NCBI RefSeq assembly: GCF_002407245.1
Contig: NZ_CP010682.1
Coordinates: forward strand, 62,001 to 126,000
Origin: Phaeobacter piscinae
Lineage (GTDB): Bacteria; Pseudomonadota; Alphaproteobacteria; Rhodobacterales; Rhodobacteraceae
DNA length: 64,000 nucleotides
Direction of reading: 5' to 3'
The notes beneath the pieces are model-generated. The model made no database searches, had not been told where the DNA came from, and saw nothing but the letters and a program-made list of their open reading frames with translations. The position numbers were made by a program, and so were the translations under genes. The stretch's first letter is position 1. Every line of letters begins with the position of its first letter. Below are positions 25,196 through 34,258 of the stretch, one piece after another.

Positions 25196-26305
25196 TTACC
25201 TGACCACTGCGCCGACCGGTTCAGCGTTGATTTGCAGACCGTTCAGCTTTGGTTCGGCGCGATCATCCAGCCAGTGATAAAAGTCGGCAACCATCTCCGG
25301 CAACCCGTTGCGGGGCGGTGCAAGGCTGTCTCGCCTGGTAAAATCAAACGCCGTGTTTGCTGCGGGGACTGTCCCCTCGGGGACAGCGATGGGCAAGGCC
25401 TCTTTGGGTGCGAAATTAGATATTTCATTATATATATCAGACCACTGCCAGCTTTTCGCAACGGCAAAATAGCGGCCTTCCGTTTCAGGTTTTTGCAGAG
25501 CCGCCAGACATAGACCTGCAAGATCTACTGGATGGATCAGCGACATTGACCCATTGGGCATATTGCGATGCCAGGGGCGCCCCTTGACGGCCATGTCATG
25601 AAGCCGGCCCAGCACATGACCCTGATCATGGCAGGGCAGTAGCCCGGGGCCCAGGATCATACCCGAGAGCAAAATAACCAGACGCAAGTCACGGTCCTGT
25701 GCCAAACGTGTCGCGGCAATCTCCATCGCAGTTTTCTGGGCCGCGATGAATTTCCCGTGTTCAATCTGGTGCTCAAGGTCAGAATGGTGCTGCAGTTCAT
25801 TCTTGATCGCGGGGGGCGGGTTTGGGTCTGCTGAGGCGGTGCTCGACAGGAGCACGATATCACTAATCCCGTTGCGATCCGCCGCTGTGATCAGGTTTCG
25901 GCAGGCTGTTTTTGCGGGGGTTACGCAATGCGCCATCCCTGCGCGCGGATCCAGATCGTTTGCAGGGGTCCCGTCCGGGGCGGTCCGAATGGATGGCAAG
26001 CAGGCAATGACCAAAGCATCGCGACCCTTCAGTGCGTTGGTAAAACTTTCAGGATGGGCGGTGTCTGCGGACACCAGGCGGAGCCTGTCGCGGGCGCCGG
26101 GTAAAGCCATGAGCGGAACAGTTTTTGAGGTATCTGTCGCGTCCCGCAATGTGCCGGTAACAGACCACCCCGACGCGAGGGCGGCGCGGGTGATATGTGC
26201 GCCTGCCAGTCCGGAAACACCCGCCACACAGATATGTCGAGCCTTGCGTTGAGTACTGCCAAAGGAAGCTTGTCTCAGATTTTGCGGCAAGGTGGCACGG
26301 GTCAT
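25196..26305 (-). CDS. NAD(P)-dependent epimerase/dehydratase-like protein
   Basis: A 369-residue extended short-chain dehydrogenase-type protein. The dinucleotide-binding motif is CVAGVSGLAGAHITRAAL (about 26-43), followed by TGTLRDATD. VLLSSTAS is the Ser strand, but the usual YxxxK is not obvious: HGKFIAAQKTAMEIA occupies its place with Phe-Ile for Tyr, so enzymatic activity is uncertain. The C-terminus resembles dihydroflavonol-reductase-like proteins. AAGGGG precedes the ATG at 26305. It is divergent from paaZ2, 333 bases away, and nothing links it to TDA except position. Confidence 0.7.
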   Translation of the reverse strand: MTRATLPQNLRQASFGSTQRKARHICVAGVSGLAGAHITRAALASGWSVTGTLRDATDTSKTVPLMALPGARDRLRLVSADTAHPESFTNALKGRDALVIACLPSIRTAPDGTPANDLDPRAGMAHCVTPAKTACRNLITAADRNGISDIVLLSSTASADPNPPPAIKNELQHHSDLEHQIEHGKFIAAQKTAMEIAATRLAQDRDLRLVILLSGMILGPGLLPCHDQGHVLGRLHDMAVKGRPWHRNMPNGSMSLIHPVDLAGLCLAALQKPETEGRYFAVAKSWQWSDIYNEISNFAPKEALPIAVPEGTVPAANTAFDFTRRDSLAPPRNGLPEMVADFYHWLDDRAEPKLNGLQINAEPVGAVVR

Positions 26306-26638
26306 GGCATTGTCCCCTTATTCAGAGCGATACGTTCAAACTGGGTGAGCCGACACGCGGCGCGCCCTCCATCCGCAGGCAAGCTCGCAGCGGCACGTCA
26401 AAATTGCACATCGAAAATCTTGAGGTCGGGCATCAGCGATGTCTGATGGTCTATGCGCCCGGCAGCCTCAGAAATCCTGAGGCGCAGATTTCAAAGTTTC
26501 GATTGGATGTAACGTGCGCTTTGCATGAACCCTAGCAGCGAAATGACTGGAACCTTCTGGCGCGTTAGGTCGCCGTACAAGGCCCCGGTTATCAGGACAC
26601 CGCATCATCCGGCGATTGATCAACAAGAGGGCTTTGAA
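26306..26638. other. Intergenic region upstream of paaZ2
   Basis: 333 bases between divergent genes. It holds a small hairpin CCTCAG-AAATC-CTGAGG (26466-26482) and, at 26488-26508, a sequence (TTTCAAAG, 5 bases, ATTGGAT) loosely resembling the perfect inverted repeat upstream of tdaC. No reading frame of interest. The paaZ2 promoter should lie here. Confidence 0.5.
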
Positions 26639-28771
26639 GTGACCGATCATGTAAAACGACCCCGTTTTCTTCAAAGTCTGATTGCAGGGCGATGGGATCA
26701 CTGCGGCGCGCAGACGCAGATGTTTGCTGATGCGGCAACCGATCAACCGAATGCTGTGCTTGCCTACGGTCGCGATGACGGGACCCAGGCTGTTGATTTC
26801 GCTCGAGCGGTTGGCGGGCCTGCACTGCGGGCATTGGGGTTTCAGGATCGTGCACAGCAGCTGCGGGATGTTGCACGCGTTCTGAAGGACAATCGCGCTG
26901 CACTTTATCGTGAAAGCCTGACCATTGGTGCGACACGGCATGACTGCGCACTGGACGTGGACGGCGGTATTGCGCGTCTGTCGGCGCTGGCGGGGCAGGC
27001 GTTGAAATCACTGCCCAATGCGCCAGCCCTGCACGTTGAGGTTGGTATCGGGCCGGGCAGCACCACCGGCCGCCAGCAGATCCTCGCCCCGCTGTCCGGT
27101 GTTGCGGTGCATATGACTGGGCTGGATAATCCGGTTTTGGGGATTCTGGAGCAAATTGCGCCCGCACTCATCGCTGGCGTGCCATGTATTGTGTGTCCCG
27201 ACCCGGTCACTGCCTGTGTGAGCGAGCGCTTGGTGAAGCTGATCCACGACAGCCAGATCCTGCCCACCGGGGCCTTGCAATTGGTATACAGCCCGCCGCT
27301 GGAGATTCTGGACAGCCTGTCCGCCGGAGATGCAATCAGCTTTGCCGGGTCCCGCAGCGCGGCCCAGAAATTACGGCAGCACCCGGTGGTGGCTGCTGGT
27401 CTGGTGCGGTTGCAATCCTGCGAAACGGGTCTGTCTGCAGCCATCCTCGGCAGCGATGTGGTGCCCGGCAGCCAAGAGTATCAGTTTTTCTTGCGGGAGA
27501 TCCGCAGTGAATTGATCCTGAGGGCCGGCCAGCGGCGTCATGCAGTGCGCCGTATTCTTCTGCCCCGCCACCGCGAGGCCGAAGTCCTCGCTGATCTGGT
27601 CACGACATTGGGGGAGACCATCGTTGGAATGCCGGATGATGTGGCCACCCAAATGGGGGCATTGGTCTCACGCGGGCATCTTGAGACGGTGCAGAACGCA
27701 TTGGGTGGATTGCGTCATGGGGCAGAACTCCTATCCGAACCGATTTCTACCCCTGTTGAGACGGGCGGGGCTTTTCTGTCGCCGATGCTGTTGCATTGCT
27801 CCCAGCCTGCCAACACGCCTGATGTTCACCATACCTTTGTTCAGGGACCCGTCGCGACGGTAATGGCCTACGACAGCCTATGTGACGCCATCGCGCTTGC
27901 CAATTTGGCGCCCTGCTCGCGCTACTCAAACGTCTTCACCAACGATAGTCCGCTGGCACAGGAGGCAGCGGCCTGCCTGACATCGGCGGAAGGTCAGATC
28001 CGTATTTGCGGAAGTGATATGGCGCGTCAGGCCTTGGAGTTGTCGCCGGATCCATCAGTGCCGCGGCTGTTCGCAGCGACGCATCACGCACAGGTCTGCG
28101 GTGCAGAGGACATTCGCCATGCTGTCGCCGCCTATATGATGCGCACGGAGATACACGCACCGCCGCAGCTGCTGACCGCGCTCACAGGGCGATGGGTCGA
28201 GGGAGCGGAGACCAGGCACAACGGGCACCCGTTCCGTAAATCTCTGGAAACATTGCGTATTGGGGATCAACTCATCACTGAAACGCGACAGATTACCGAA
28301 CAGGATGTGGAGCAGTTCGCCCATTTTACGGGGGATGTTTTCTACGCCCATATGGACCGGGAAGCCGCGCGCACGCACCCGTTTTTTGACGACCGTGTCG
28401 CGCATGGGCAATTGGTTGTTTCCTTTGCGAACGGGCTGTTGGTTGACCCCGCGCCGGGTCCGGTTCTGGCCAATATAGGCTCCGATAATCTGCGCTTTCA
28501 CGCGCCGGTGTATTTCGGCGATTGCCTGCATGTGCGTGTGACCTGCAAGGAAATCACACCGCGCGCCTCTGCCCCCTTTGGGGATGTGCGCTGGGACTGC
28601 TGCGTTCTGAATGCCTGCGGTGCGGTGGTTGCGCGGTTCGATCTGCTGACCCTGGTGATGAAAAGTTGGCCGCCGGTTCCTCAGGACAACGTGAGTGAAC
28701 ATAAAGCTGCGCCGCCTACGGAATCCGCACCTCACAGGGCACAGGATCCGGTTCAGCAACCGGCTGAATAG
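26639..28771 (+). CDS. paaZ2: PaaZ2: PaaZ paralogue with inactive aldehyde-dehydrogenase half and intact enoyl-CoA hydratase half
   Basis: A 710-residue protein with the two domains of PaaZ: ALDH (about 1-520) and MaoC-type hydratase (about 540-680), plus a polar tail. The ALDH catalytic pair is gone: where E. coli PaaZ has the general base Glu256 this protein has Cys261 (QSCETGLSAAIL), and where it has the nucleophile Cys295 it has Arg300 (RAGQRRHAVRR); the cofactor lysine of the KPA motif is also lost (VCPDPVTA). The hydratase motif FTGDVFYAHMDREAA with FFDDRVAHGQLV keeps its Asp and His. Such a protein cannot oxidise the ring-opened semialdehyde and lets it cyclise to the seven-membered TDA precursor. 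The GTG start at 26639 follows AAGAGG; tdaF is 34 bases downstream. Confidence 0.88.
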   Translation: MTDHVKRPRFLQSLIAGRWDHCGAQTQMFADAATDQPNAVLAYGRDDGTQAVDFARAVGGPALRALGFQDRAQQLRDVARVLKDNRAALYRESLTIGATRHDCALDVDGGIARLSALAGQALKSLPNAPALHVEVGIGPGSTTGRQQILAPLSGVAVHMTGLDNPVLGILEQIAPALIAGVPCIVCPDPVTACVSERLVKLIHDSQILPTGALQLVYSPPLEILDSLSAGDAISFAGSRSAAQKLRQHPVVAAGLVRLQSCETGLSAAILGSDVVPGSQEYQFFLREIRSELILRAGQRRHAVRRILLPRHREAEVLADLVTTLGETIVGMPDDVATQMGALVSRGHLETVQNALGGLRHGAELLSEPISTPVETGGAFLSPMLLHCSQPANTPDVHHTFVQGPVATVMAYDSLCDAIALANLAPCSRYSNVFTNDSPLAQEAAACLTSAEGQIRICGSDMARQALELSPDPSVPRLFAATHHAQVCGAEDIRHAVAAYMMRTEIHAPPQLLTALTGRWVEGAETRHNGHPFRKSLETLRIGDQLITETRQITEQDVEQFAHFTGDVFYAHMDREAARTHPFFDDRVAHGQLVVSFANGLLVDPAPGPVLANIGSDNLRFHAPVYFGDCLHVRVTCKEITPRASAPFGDVRWDCCVLNACGAVVARFDLLTLVMKSWPPVPQDNVSEHKAAPPTESAPHRAQDPVQQPAE

Positions 28772-28805
28772 ACTATATTAACCAACTGATAACAGGACAT
28801 TTTCA

Positions 28806-29387
28806 ATGACTGAAACTGCGATTGGCTCTGCTGCGCGGCCCCGTATTCTGATTGGGGTTACGGGGTCCCTGGATGCCACCATGCTGCCGCTATACCTGCG
28901 GGCGATCAAGAACGAGATCGACTGTGAACTCACCGCCTTGTTTACACCGACTGCAACGAAATTCGTGAATATGGACGCGGTTGCGTTGTTTCTGGATCGG
29001 GTGATCAGCGGTGATAACCCCAAGGATTGGCCCACCGATAAACCGGGCCGCATTGTTGCGGATCACGATATTCTGGCCATTCTGCCCACGACGGCGAACA
29101 CGCTGTCTGCGATAGCGCATGGATCCTCGCAAAACCGCCTGACCACAGTAATTCTGGCGGCGACCTTTCCAGTGTTGCTGTTCCCTGTCATGGGCGGTCC
29201 GATGTGGGAGAAGCCGGCGGTGCGTCGCAACGTTTCCCAGCTGCGCGAAGACGGCTATGAGGTGTTTGAACCGGTTTGGCGTGAGAACTATGACCCGCTG
29301 CTGAAGATTCAGCACGGACATCACTCGCTGCCCGATCCGGAGCAGGTTGTGCAGATCCTGCAAAACCGGTTGCCCACAGCCCGCTGA
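28806..29387 (+). CDS. tdaF: TdaF: HFCD-family flavoprotein of TDA biosynthesis
   Basis: A 193-residue flavoprotein homologous to phosphopantothenoylcysteine decarboxylase: N-terminal ILIGVTGSLDA FMN-binding strand, PTTANTLSAIAHG, and ALREDGY-like ending. The family's PAMNxxMW catalytic motif reads PVMGGPMWE (127-135), with Gly for the catalytic Asn, and the histidine of the usual PHI segment appears replaced. TdaF is known to be required for TDA in Phaeobacter and Ruegeria, and a role in oxidative handling of a cysteine- or thiol-derived sulfur intermediate has been suggested. It follows paaZ2 directly and is followed by a strong terminator, so the two form one unit. Confidence 0.85.
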   Translation: MTETAIGSAARPRILIGVTGSLDATMLPLYLRAIKNEIDCELTALFTPTATKFVNMDAVALFLDRVISGDNPKDWPTDKPGRIVADHDILAILPTTANTLSAIAHGSSQNRLTTVILAATFPVLLFPVMGGPMWEKPAVRRNVSQLREDGYEVFEPVWRENYDPLLKIQHGHHSLPDPEQVVQILQNRLPTAR

Positions 29388-29414
29388 TACCGGCCAATAG
29401 GGATCTGATACAAT

Positions 29415-29442
29415 CCGGCGCAGCTGCATCTGCGCCGGTTTT
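29415..29442 (+). terminator. Rho-independent terminator after tdaF
   Basis: CCGGCGCAG and CTGCGCCGG form a perfect 9-bp G+C-rich stem with a 6-base loop, followed immediately by TTTT, 27 bases past the tdaF stop codon. Confidence 0.9.
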
Positions 29443-29450
29443 GCTGCGCG

Positions 29451-29891
29451 TCAGAGGGCGTCAATCGTGACCGTAGCGGCAAATATCCCGCCCCCATGCC
29501 GCCCGAGAACCCGATGATCCTGTGCGCGAAGGGACACCGTAACCTGATGCCGCCCGGTTGGTAGATGTCCGAGCACGACATCTGGCTGATAAGCAGTAGC
29601 GAGTTTTATGTCACCAAGATGAACATGGGCATGCCCCCGCGCAAGATCTTTGGCATCGCTGACGCAAAGGTCTGTGAACACGAAATTCTCGACCTCGATC
29701 CGCAGGCGCCAACCGTCTGCAGCGTTGTAGATGCTGCTGACCCGAAGGTCCGGCTGCGGATGGTGAGAGGGGATAGTGACAAACAGTTGAGCGGGCAGGG
29801 CCTCCACCTGTTTGATCTGCGGCAGGCAGGCACAGATGACGATGAGCGGGGCCGCGGCAAGCATGCTGATACAGAACACTCTTCGCAGCAT
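29451..29891 (-). CDS. Small exported protein with GHAHVH motif, unknown function
   Basis: A 146-residue protein with an N-terminal export signal (MLRRVFCISMLAAAPLIVIC) and possible lipidation at IVICAC. The mature part is a beta-rich domain with ENFVFTDLCVSDAKD, GHAHVHLGDIKLAT and LPTGRHQVTVSLRAQDHRVL, a pattern seen in small periplasmic His-rich proteins near DoxX and copper-related genes. The His-x-His-x-His stretch suggests metal binding. It starts 4 bases after the DoxX-like gene and ends the haloperoxidase-DoxX operon. No precise family assigned. Confidence 0.65.
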   Translation of the reverse strand: MLRRVFCISMLAAAPLIVICACLPQIKQVEALPAQLFVTIPSHHPQPDLRVSSIYNAADGWRLRIEVENFVFTDLCVSDAKDLARGHAHVHLGDIKLATAYQPDVVLGHLPTGRHQVTVSLRAQDHRVLGRHGGGIFAATVTIDAL

Positions 29892-29895
29892 TCAG

Positions 29896-30957
29896 CTAGA
29901 TCCCTTGGGCCTCGACCAGGGTTGCTTGCGGCCGCTGGAACAGGTCAACCGGGGCGCCGCCGTGCAGCAGGAAGAATAGAAAAACCCCGTATAGATTGCC
30001 GTGCAACAAAGGCGTTTCCTGCAGGCTGATTGCGAAGAAGCTGAACGCGCAGAGCAGGAGCAGCGAGATCGGCCGGATCAATTGTCCAAGAGCCAGAAGA
30101 ACCCCGGCCATCAGTTCAATCGCCATCATGATCAGTGCAACAACCGGCAGCGGCAGGCCGAAGAACCACATATCGCCATGCTCCAGAATTGCGATCAGCA
30201 GGGTGGGCTGCAGGAATTTTACCAATACGGCAATGGCCGCAAAGGTCGCGCCCATAGCCACTTGAACAAGACTCCAGACCAAAACGGGCGCATTGGGAAA
30301 AAGCGGTGGGAGGCTTGGCGGCAACAGGCGATCAAGGCTGAGCGCGCCACTGCCAACATGCAACAGCAGAAACGCCGGCGCGGCAAAATGGAAGCCGTAG
30401 TAGGCGATGAAATCGATGGAGAAGAGGCAACTGCCCAACCCAACAAGGCCGAGAATGCCAAGCGCGGCCAGCCGTGTGCCAAGGCCCAATACCAGCAACA
30501 CAGATGTGATCAGCGCCGGCAACGCCAGCCAGTCCCAGCCTGGGATAAGTGTCAGCTGCATATCGGGGACAAATAGCGTTGGCGCGCTCCATGTTTCAGT
30601 GCCATGCCGGGGCAGACCGCCCAGAGCATTCATGCCCACGGTCGTCCCCAGACCAAGACGCAGGCACAACGGGCCCCAATCGCGACTGCGATCACTCAAA
30701 CGCCTGAAAATACGGTCCTCCGTTGGGCGCAAGAGTTGCCCCGCAAGCACAGCAGCGAAAACGGTGAGCGTTGCGAAGAGGGCGAAGACAAGCAATAGGC
30801 CCGGGCTGCGAAACAACTCGGGCACGCTTTGCAGTGACAGGGTTTGAACCTCTTGGGGCGTTAGCAGCCATGGTTCGTGTGCTGCCACAGATCCGCTGGT
30901 CAGGATCAGGCCGATGCTCAGACCGAGAACAATGCGGGCAGAGACAGGCTGCGCCAT
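29896..30957 (-). CDS. DoxX-like multi-pass membrane protein
   Basis: A 353-residue inner-membrane protein: signal-like N-terminal helix, a periplasmic segment (AHEPWLLTPQEVQTLSL), a single helix, a cytosolic loop, then a DoxX-like bundle (LGLGTTVGMNALGG, LGLGTRLAALGILGLVGLG, MAIELMAGVLLALGQL). The HEPWLLTP segment and DoxX bundle are typical of proteins encoded with copper/quinol-related or haloperoxidase genes. Start 30957 has AAGGAG upstream. It lies 90 bases downstream of the haloperoxidase-like gene on the same strand, with the small exported protein following, so the three are probably co-transcribed. Confidence 0.75.
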   Translation of the reverse strand: MAQPVSARIVLGLSIGLILTSGSVAAHEPWLLTPQEVQTLSLQSVPELFRSPGLLLVFALFATLTVFAAVLAGQLLRPTEDRIFRRLSDRSRDWGPLCLRLGLGTTVGMNALGGLPRHGTETWSAPTLFVPDMQLTLIPGWDWLALPALITSVLLVLGLGTRLAALGILGLVGLGSCLFSIDFIAYYGFHFAAPAFLLLHVGSGALSLDRLLPPSLPPLFPNAPVLVWSLVQVAMGATFAAIAVLVKFLQPTLLIAILEHGDMWFFGLPLPVVALIMMAIELMAGVLLALGQLIRPISLLLLCAFSFFAISLQETPLLHGNLYGVFLFFLLHGGAPVDLFQRPQATLVEAQGI

Positions 30958-31047
30958 GGTCTGGCTCCTTGGCTGGTGGTGGGCATATTCGCAGCACGCC
31001 CCGCAACAAGTGAACCTGCTGCGGGGGACCACTTTGTACAGGCAGTG

Positions 31048-32373
31048 TTATTGCGACAGTTTGGTAGTTAGAACGCCTGCACACTCCGTCGCTGCCGCGC
31101 TGCCTTTGCCCGAACCGGCGTTTGTCGGGGTCAGAAATTCAGCGCTGATGTGGCTGCCGATCTGATAGCCAAGCATGTCGCCGACCGTGTTTGACCGGCG
31201 GTAGTGTACGCCGCCGATGACGCGCGATTCTGCCTCCTCTTCAGCGAATTGCGCGAAGGTCTGATAGCTGCGGCTATAGCCGTCTTTCCCCTCAAAGCTA
31301 AAGGAAAACTCATCCGTACCAAAGACAGTTTCCATGACCTGCTGAGCGGCGCTGCCGCTGGTGCAGTGCTGGCAGGGATATTCCGGATGCATGGGGGCAG
31401 CCACCAAGGGGGTCCAGCCGTCCATCGCGTCCAGTGTCGGGTGGTCGTACCCGTCGCCGAGGGCGGCGATCGCAGTTTCTGGCCGCCAGAACTGATAGGT
31501 GTATTTGGCGTTGAACCCGGCAACCAATGCGTCGGTCAGAGCGATATTCAACAGTGCCAGTGTCCGGGCTTCCTCAACCAGTGGGAGCGCGCAGGCACGG
31601 CTGCTGTCGCGTGCGATCTGGTTCCAGGCTCCGGAGCCTGACCCGGCATGAAGTTTTGCGATGGCCACCAGTTCAGGATTGCTCTGCGATGCTGCGCCGC
31701 CGAGATTAGCGACCTCCGCAAGATCACGCTGAAACTGAAAACTATTGAGCTCGGGTGGTGGCGGGACGTCAAACTGCTTGGCAGAGGTCAGAGCGAAGGG
31801 CTGCATGTTGCGGATTTTAGGGGCAACCATCGGCCGCTCAGAGGTGGGCTGGTAGACGCCGTTATCCGCCTGACCAGGGGTGAAATCGCTTGCAAAATCA
31901 GCGCCATCCGCCGCCCGTTTTTCGAGCACTGCCTCTGCGGCAAGGGCGCCAAGCTGGACACCTGCCTCCCGGGCCTCATCATCTGTGATTTCGCTCAGGA
32001 TTGTCTCGGCAGCGGCAGCTAGGTCTGCCTCGCGCTCTGGCATAAGGGTCTGCATGACAACCAATGCCGCCTGCGTTACCGCAGCGCGCCGATCGGCATC
32101 CGGTTGCTGAGGGCCATCATATGCATAGGCACTATAGCTTCCCTCAATCGCATTTGCAGCGTCAAACATCGCGGCATGCAGCAATGCCAGCGTACGCTGA
32201 CGTTGTGCGCCGGGCCATTTTTCCTCAACAACAAATCGCATTGCGGTTTCCTGCCAATCAGCAGCCAGTTCGGCCTGAGCTGATCCGCTGGCGGTGAAAA
32301 AGAGCGCGGTGGCCAGACCGGTGAGACAGGTGTGCGAGAGCAGCTGGCGGCGCCATGGGGTCAGGGTGAACAT
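31048..32373 (-). CDS. Vanadium haloperoxidase/PAP2-family exported protein
   Basis: A 441-residue exported protein (signal peptide ending SGSAQA near residue 34) of the vanadium-dependent haloperoxidase/acid phosphatase superfamily. All three anion-site motifs are visible: K290-x6-R297-P (KYTYQFWRP), the histidine motif PCQHCTSG (His336, in place of PSGH) and SRVIGGVH (Arg384, His390). The PCQHC variant occurs in a poorly studied secreted subgroup, so halide oxidation, phosphatase activity or another vanadate or phosphate chemistry are all open. GAGG precedes the ATG. It is first of three genes on the minus strand. Confidence 0.85.
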   Translation of the reverse strand: MFTLTPWRRQLLSHTCLTGLATALFFTASGSAQAELAADWQETAMRFVVEEKWPGAQRQRTLALLHAAMFDAANAIEGSYSAYAYDGPQQPDADRRAAVTQAALVVMQTLMPEREADLAAAAETILSEITDDEAREAGVQLGALAAEAVLEKRAADGADFASDFTPGQADNGVYQPTSERPMVAPKIRNMQPFALTSAKQFDVPPPPELNSFQFQRDLAEVANLGGAASQSNPELVAIAKLHAGSGSGAWNQIARDSSRACALPLVEEARTLALLNIALTDALVAGFNAKYTYQFWRPETAIAALGDGYDHPTLDAMDGWTPLVAAPMHPEYPCQHCTSGSAAQQVMETVFGTDEFSFSFEGKDGYSRSYQTFAQFAEEEAESRVIGGVHYRRSNTVGDMLGYQIGSHISAEFLTPTNAGSGKGSAAATECAGVLTTKLSQ

Positions 32374-32503
32374 CGGAGTACCTCGTCCGTGAAAAGTGCA
32401 GCTACAGGTAGAAACGCTTTGGCAGTTCGCACAAATCGAAAGTCCCGAAGACGCCCCTCAGTATTTCTTCTGGGGCGCCTTCACCGTGGCAGGATCAGCC
32501 CGA

Positions 32504-33961
32504 TCAGAACATTCCAAGGAGATGCCACCACAGCAGATCCAGCGGCGCCAACAGCAGAAGGCTTATCAGGAAGAGGCTGAGACATAGCCGGATTACCGCC
32601 CCCGCCGGCAGGTTTCCGGCCTGAATGGCTGCGATCAGTGGAGGCGCCTGGAACGGGAGGAAGACATTGGAAAAGGCCACGACCTGCGTCATCAGGACTG
32701 TTTCGAGCGGCAGACCAGTTGCGTCGGATAACTCGCCCGCGAGCGGGGTCATCACAGCTGGCACACCAGGCAGATTTGTGATCATCGCCACCAGCGTTGA
32801 CAGGCCAATCAGGATTGATGTGTTCCACACCGGCCAATCCCCAGCGAAGGCGACGGTCCCGGTGATGGCCCCGACTACAGCTTCGCCAAGTCCGGCGGAG
32901 GATATGACGGCGCCGAGCCCCATGATGCCAGCGACAAACAACAAAGCTCCGTAGCTGAGATCAGTGTTGATGCAGCCTTTGCGCGTGAGATCTGCTCCCG
33001 GCAGCAGGCAAATCAGTGCGGCCGCCATGCCCACCCACGCGGGGGACACCATATGGATCTGGTCGGTTAGCCACAGCAACAGGCACAACGCCAACACGAG
33101 GCTTAGAGCTCGTTCCTGACGGCTGAATGGCGCGGCAGCGGGCGCGACCTTGACACTATGCGGTGGGATGCGGTCTGGAAACATCACCATCGCCAACCCG
33201 ACTAGGACTGCGGATTTCACAACGCCAAGCACTGGAAAATGCAGAAGAAGATAGTCAAAATAGGAGATATTGATCCCGTAGATGGTTTCCGACATCCCAA
33301 CGAGGATCATATTCGGGGCATTCGCGGGCAAAATAGTGAAAGCCGGGGCAAAGGTGCCAAAGGTAGCAACTGCCAGCATCCCTGTCCGACCGTTTGAGGC
33401 AGCGCCGAAACCGACACGCTCCGCCAGTGCAGAGATCACCGGAAGCAGGATCATGATCCGCCCGATGGACGATGGCATCACAAAGGCCAAAGCCACCGAA
33501 AAGACGACGATGCCGGTCAGCAGGCCACCGTAGCTGCGTAGCGGCAGCAACGCGAGAACACCGGCGGCCCGTTTGTCGAGGGTGGTGTGCTTGATCGCAG
33601 CGCCGAGGACCAAGCCACTGAACAAAAGCCAAAACGTCGATGAGTGGAAGCCAGAGAAGATGGTTTCAGGCGCTGCGACGCCGAATATCACCGCGACCAG
33701 AAAAAAGGCCAAGGCAGTCCAATATTCGGGCACAAGACCGGTGGCCCAAAGACCAATTGCCCCAATCGAAAGCGCGGCAACAATCACAAGATCGGGGGAC
33801 AGGTACATTGAGGTCGCAAGAGCCGCCAACCCGGCGCAGGTCAGGATCAGAACCAATGTCCAGAGGGCGCGCCCGTTTCGCAGCATTTGTGACAGGGACC
33901 GGCCTGCGCCGGTCATTTTCTGTGCGGATGTTGGCGGGGCTGAATTACTTTGATCGGTCAT
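32504..33961 (-). CDS. SLC13/DASS-family anion:Na+ symporter
   Basis: A 485-residue inner-membrane carrier with about 12-13 hydrophobic segments of the divalent-anion:sodium symporter family (SLC13/CitT/YbhI). Family motifs: FWLLFSGLVLGAAIKHTTLDKR, PSSIGRIMILLPV (first SNT-like clamshell position, here PSSIGR), FAPAFTILPANAPNMILVG (second, ANAPN), MITNLPGVPAVMTPLAGEL. Substrates in the family are dicarboxylates, tricarboxylates or sulfate-type anions; which is not decidable. It is upstream of, and on the same strand as, the haloperoxidase gene, 130 bases away. Confidence 0.85.
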   Translation of the reverse strand: MTDQSNSAPPTSAQKMTGAGRSLSQMLRNGRALWTLVLILTCAGLAALATSMYLSPDLVIVAALSIGAIGLWATGLVPEYWTALAFFLVAVIFGVAAPETIFSGFHSSTFWLLFSGLVLGAAIKHTTLDKRAAGVLALLPLRSYGGLLTGIVVFSVALAFVMPSSIGRIMILLPVISALAERVGFGAASNGRTGMLAVATFGTFAPAFTILPANAPNMILVGMSETIYGINISYFDYLLLHFPVLGVVKSAVLVGLAMVMFPDRIPPHSVKVAPAAAPFSRQERALSLVLALCLLLWLTDQIHMVSPAWVGMAAALICLLPGADLTRKGCINTDLSYGALLFVAGIMGLGAVISSAGLGEAVVGAITGTVAFAGDWPVWNTSILIGLSTLVAMITNLPGVPAVMTPLAGELSDATGLPLETVLMTQVVAFSNVFLPFQAPPLIAAIQAGNLPAGAVIRLCLSLFLISLLLLAPLDLLWWHLLGMF

Positions 33962-34258
33962 GCGCCTGAAGGTCCTCTGATCTTGGGTCAGGTCCCGATA
34001 TGCCGCCCGTTAGGGGTTTGATGCCAATCGATTTATCAGAGATGGGGCCTCATAATATCCAAACCCTCGGCTGTCCTCAGGGTTTCAACGTCACGGCCCC
34101 CAGACCACAGAAATACTGAGGTGTACGCTCCAGATTTCCGATTTTACGATGGCTGGCCTGCGCAATATCAGGGGGCAACCGTTCGACGGTGGCCCGCCCG
34201 CACCTGTTTTGACAGGTGAGCCAGCCTATTCCTTCCCACATACCGTTTGCGAGACACC

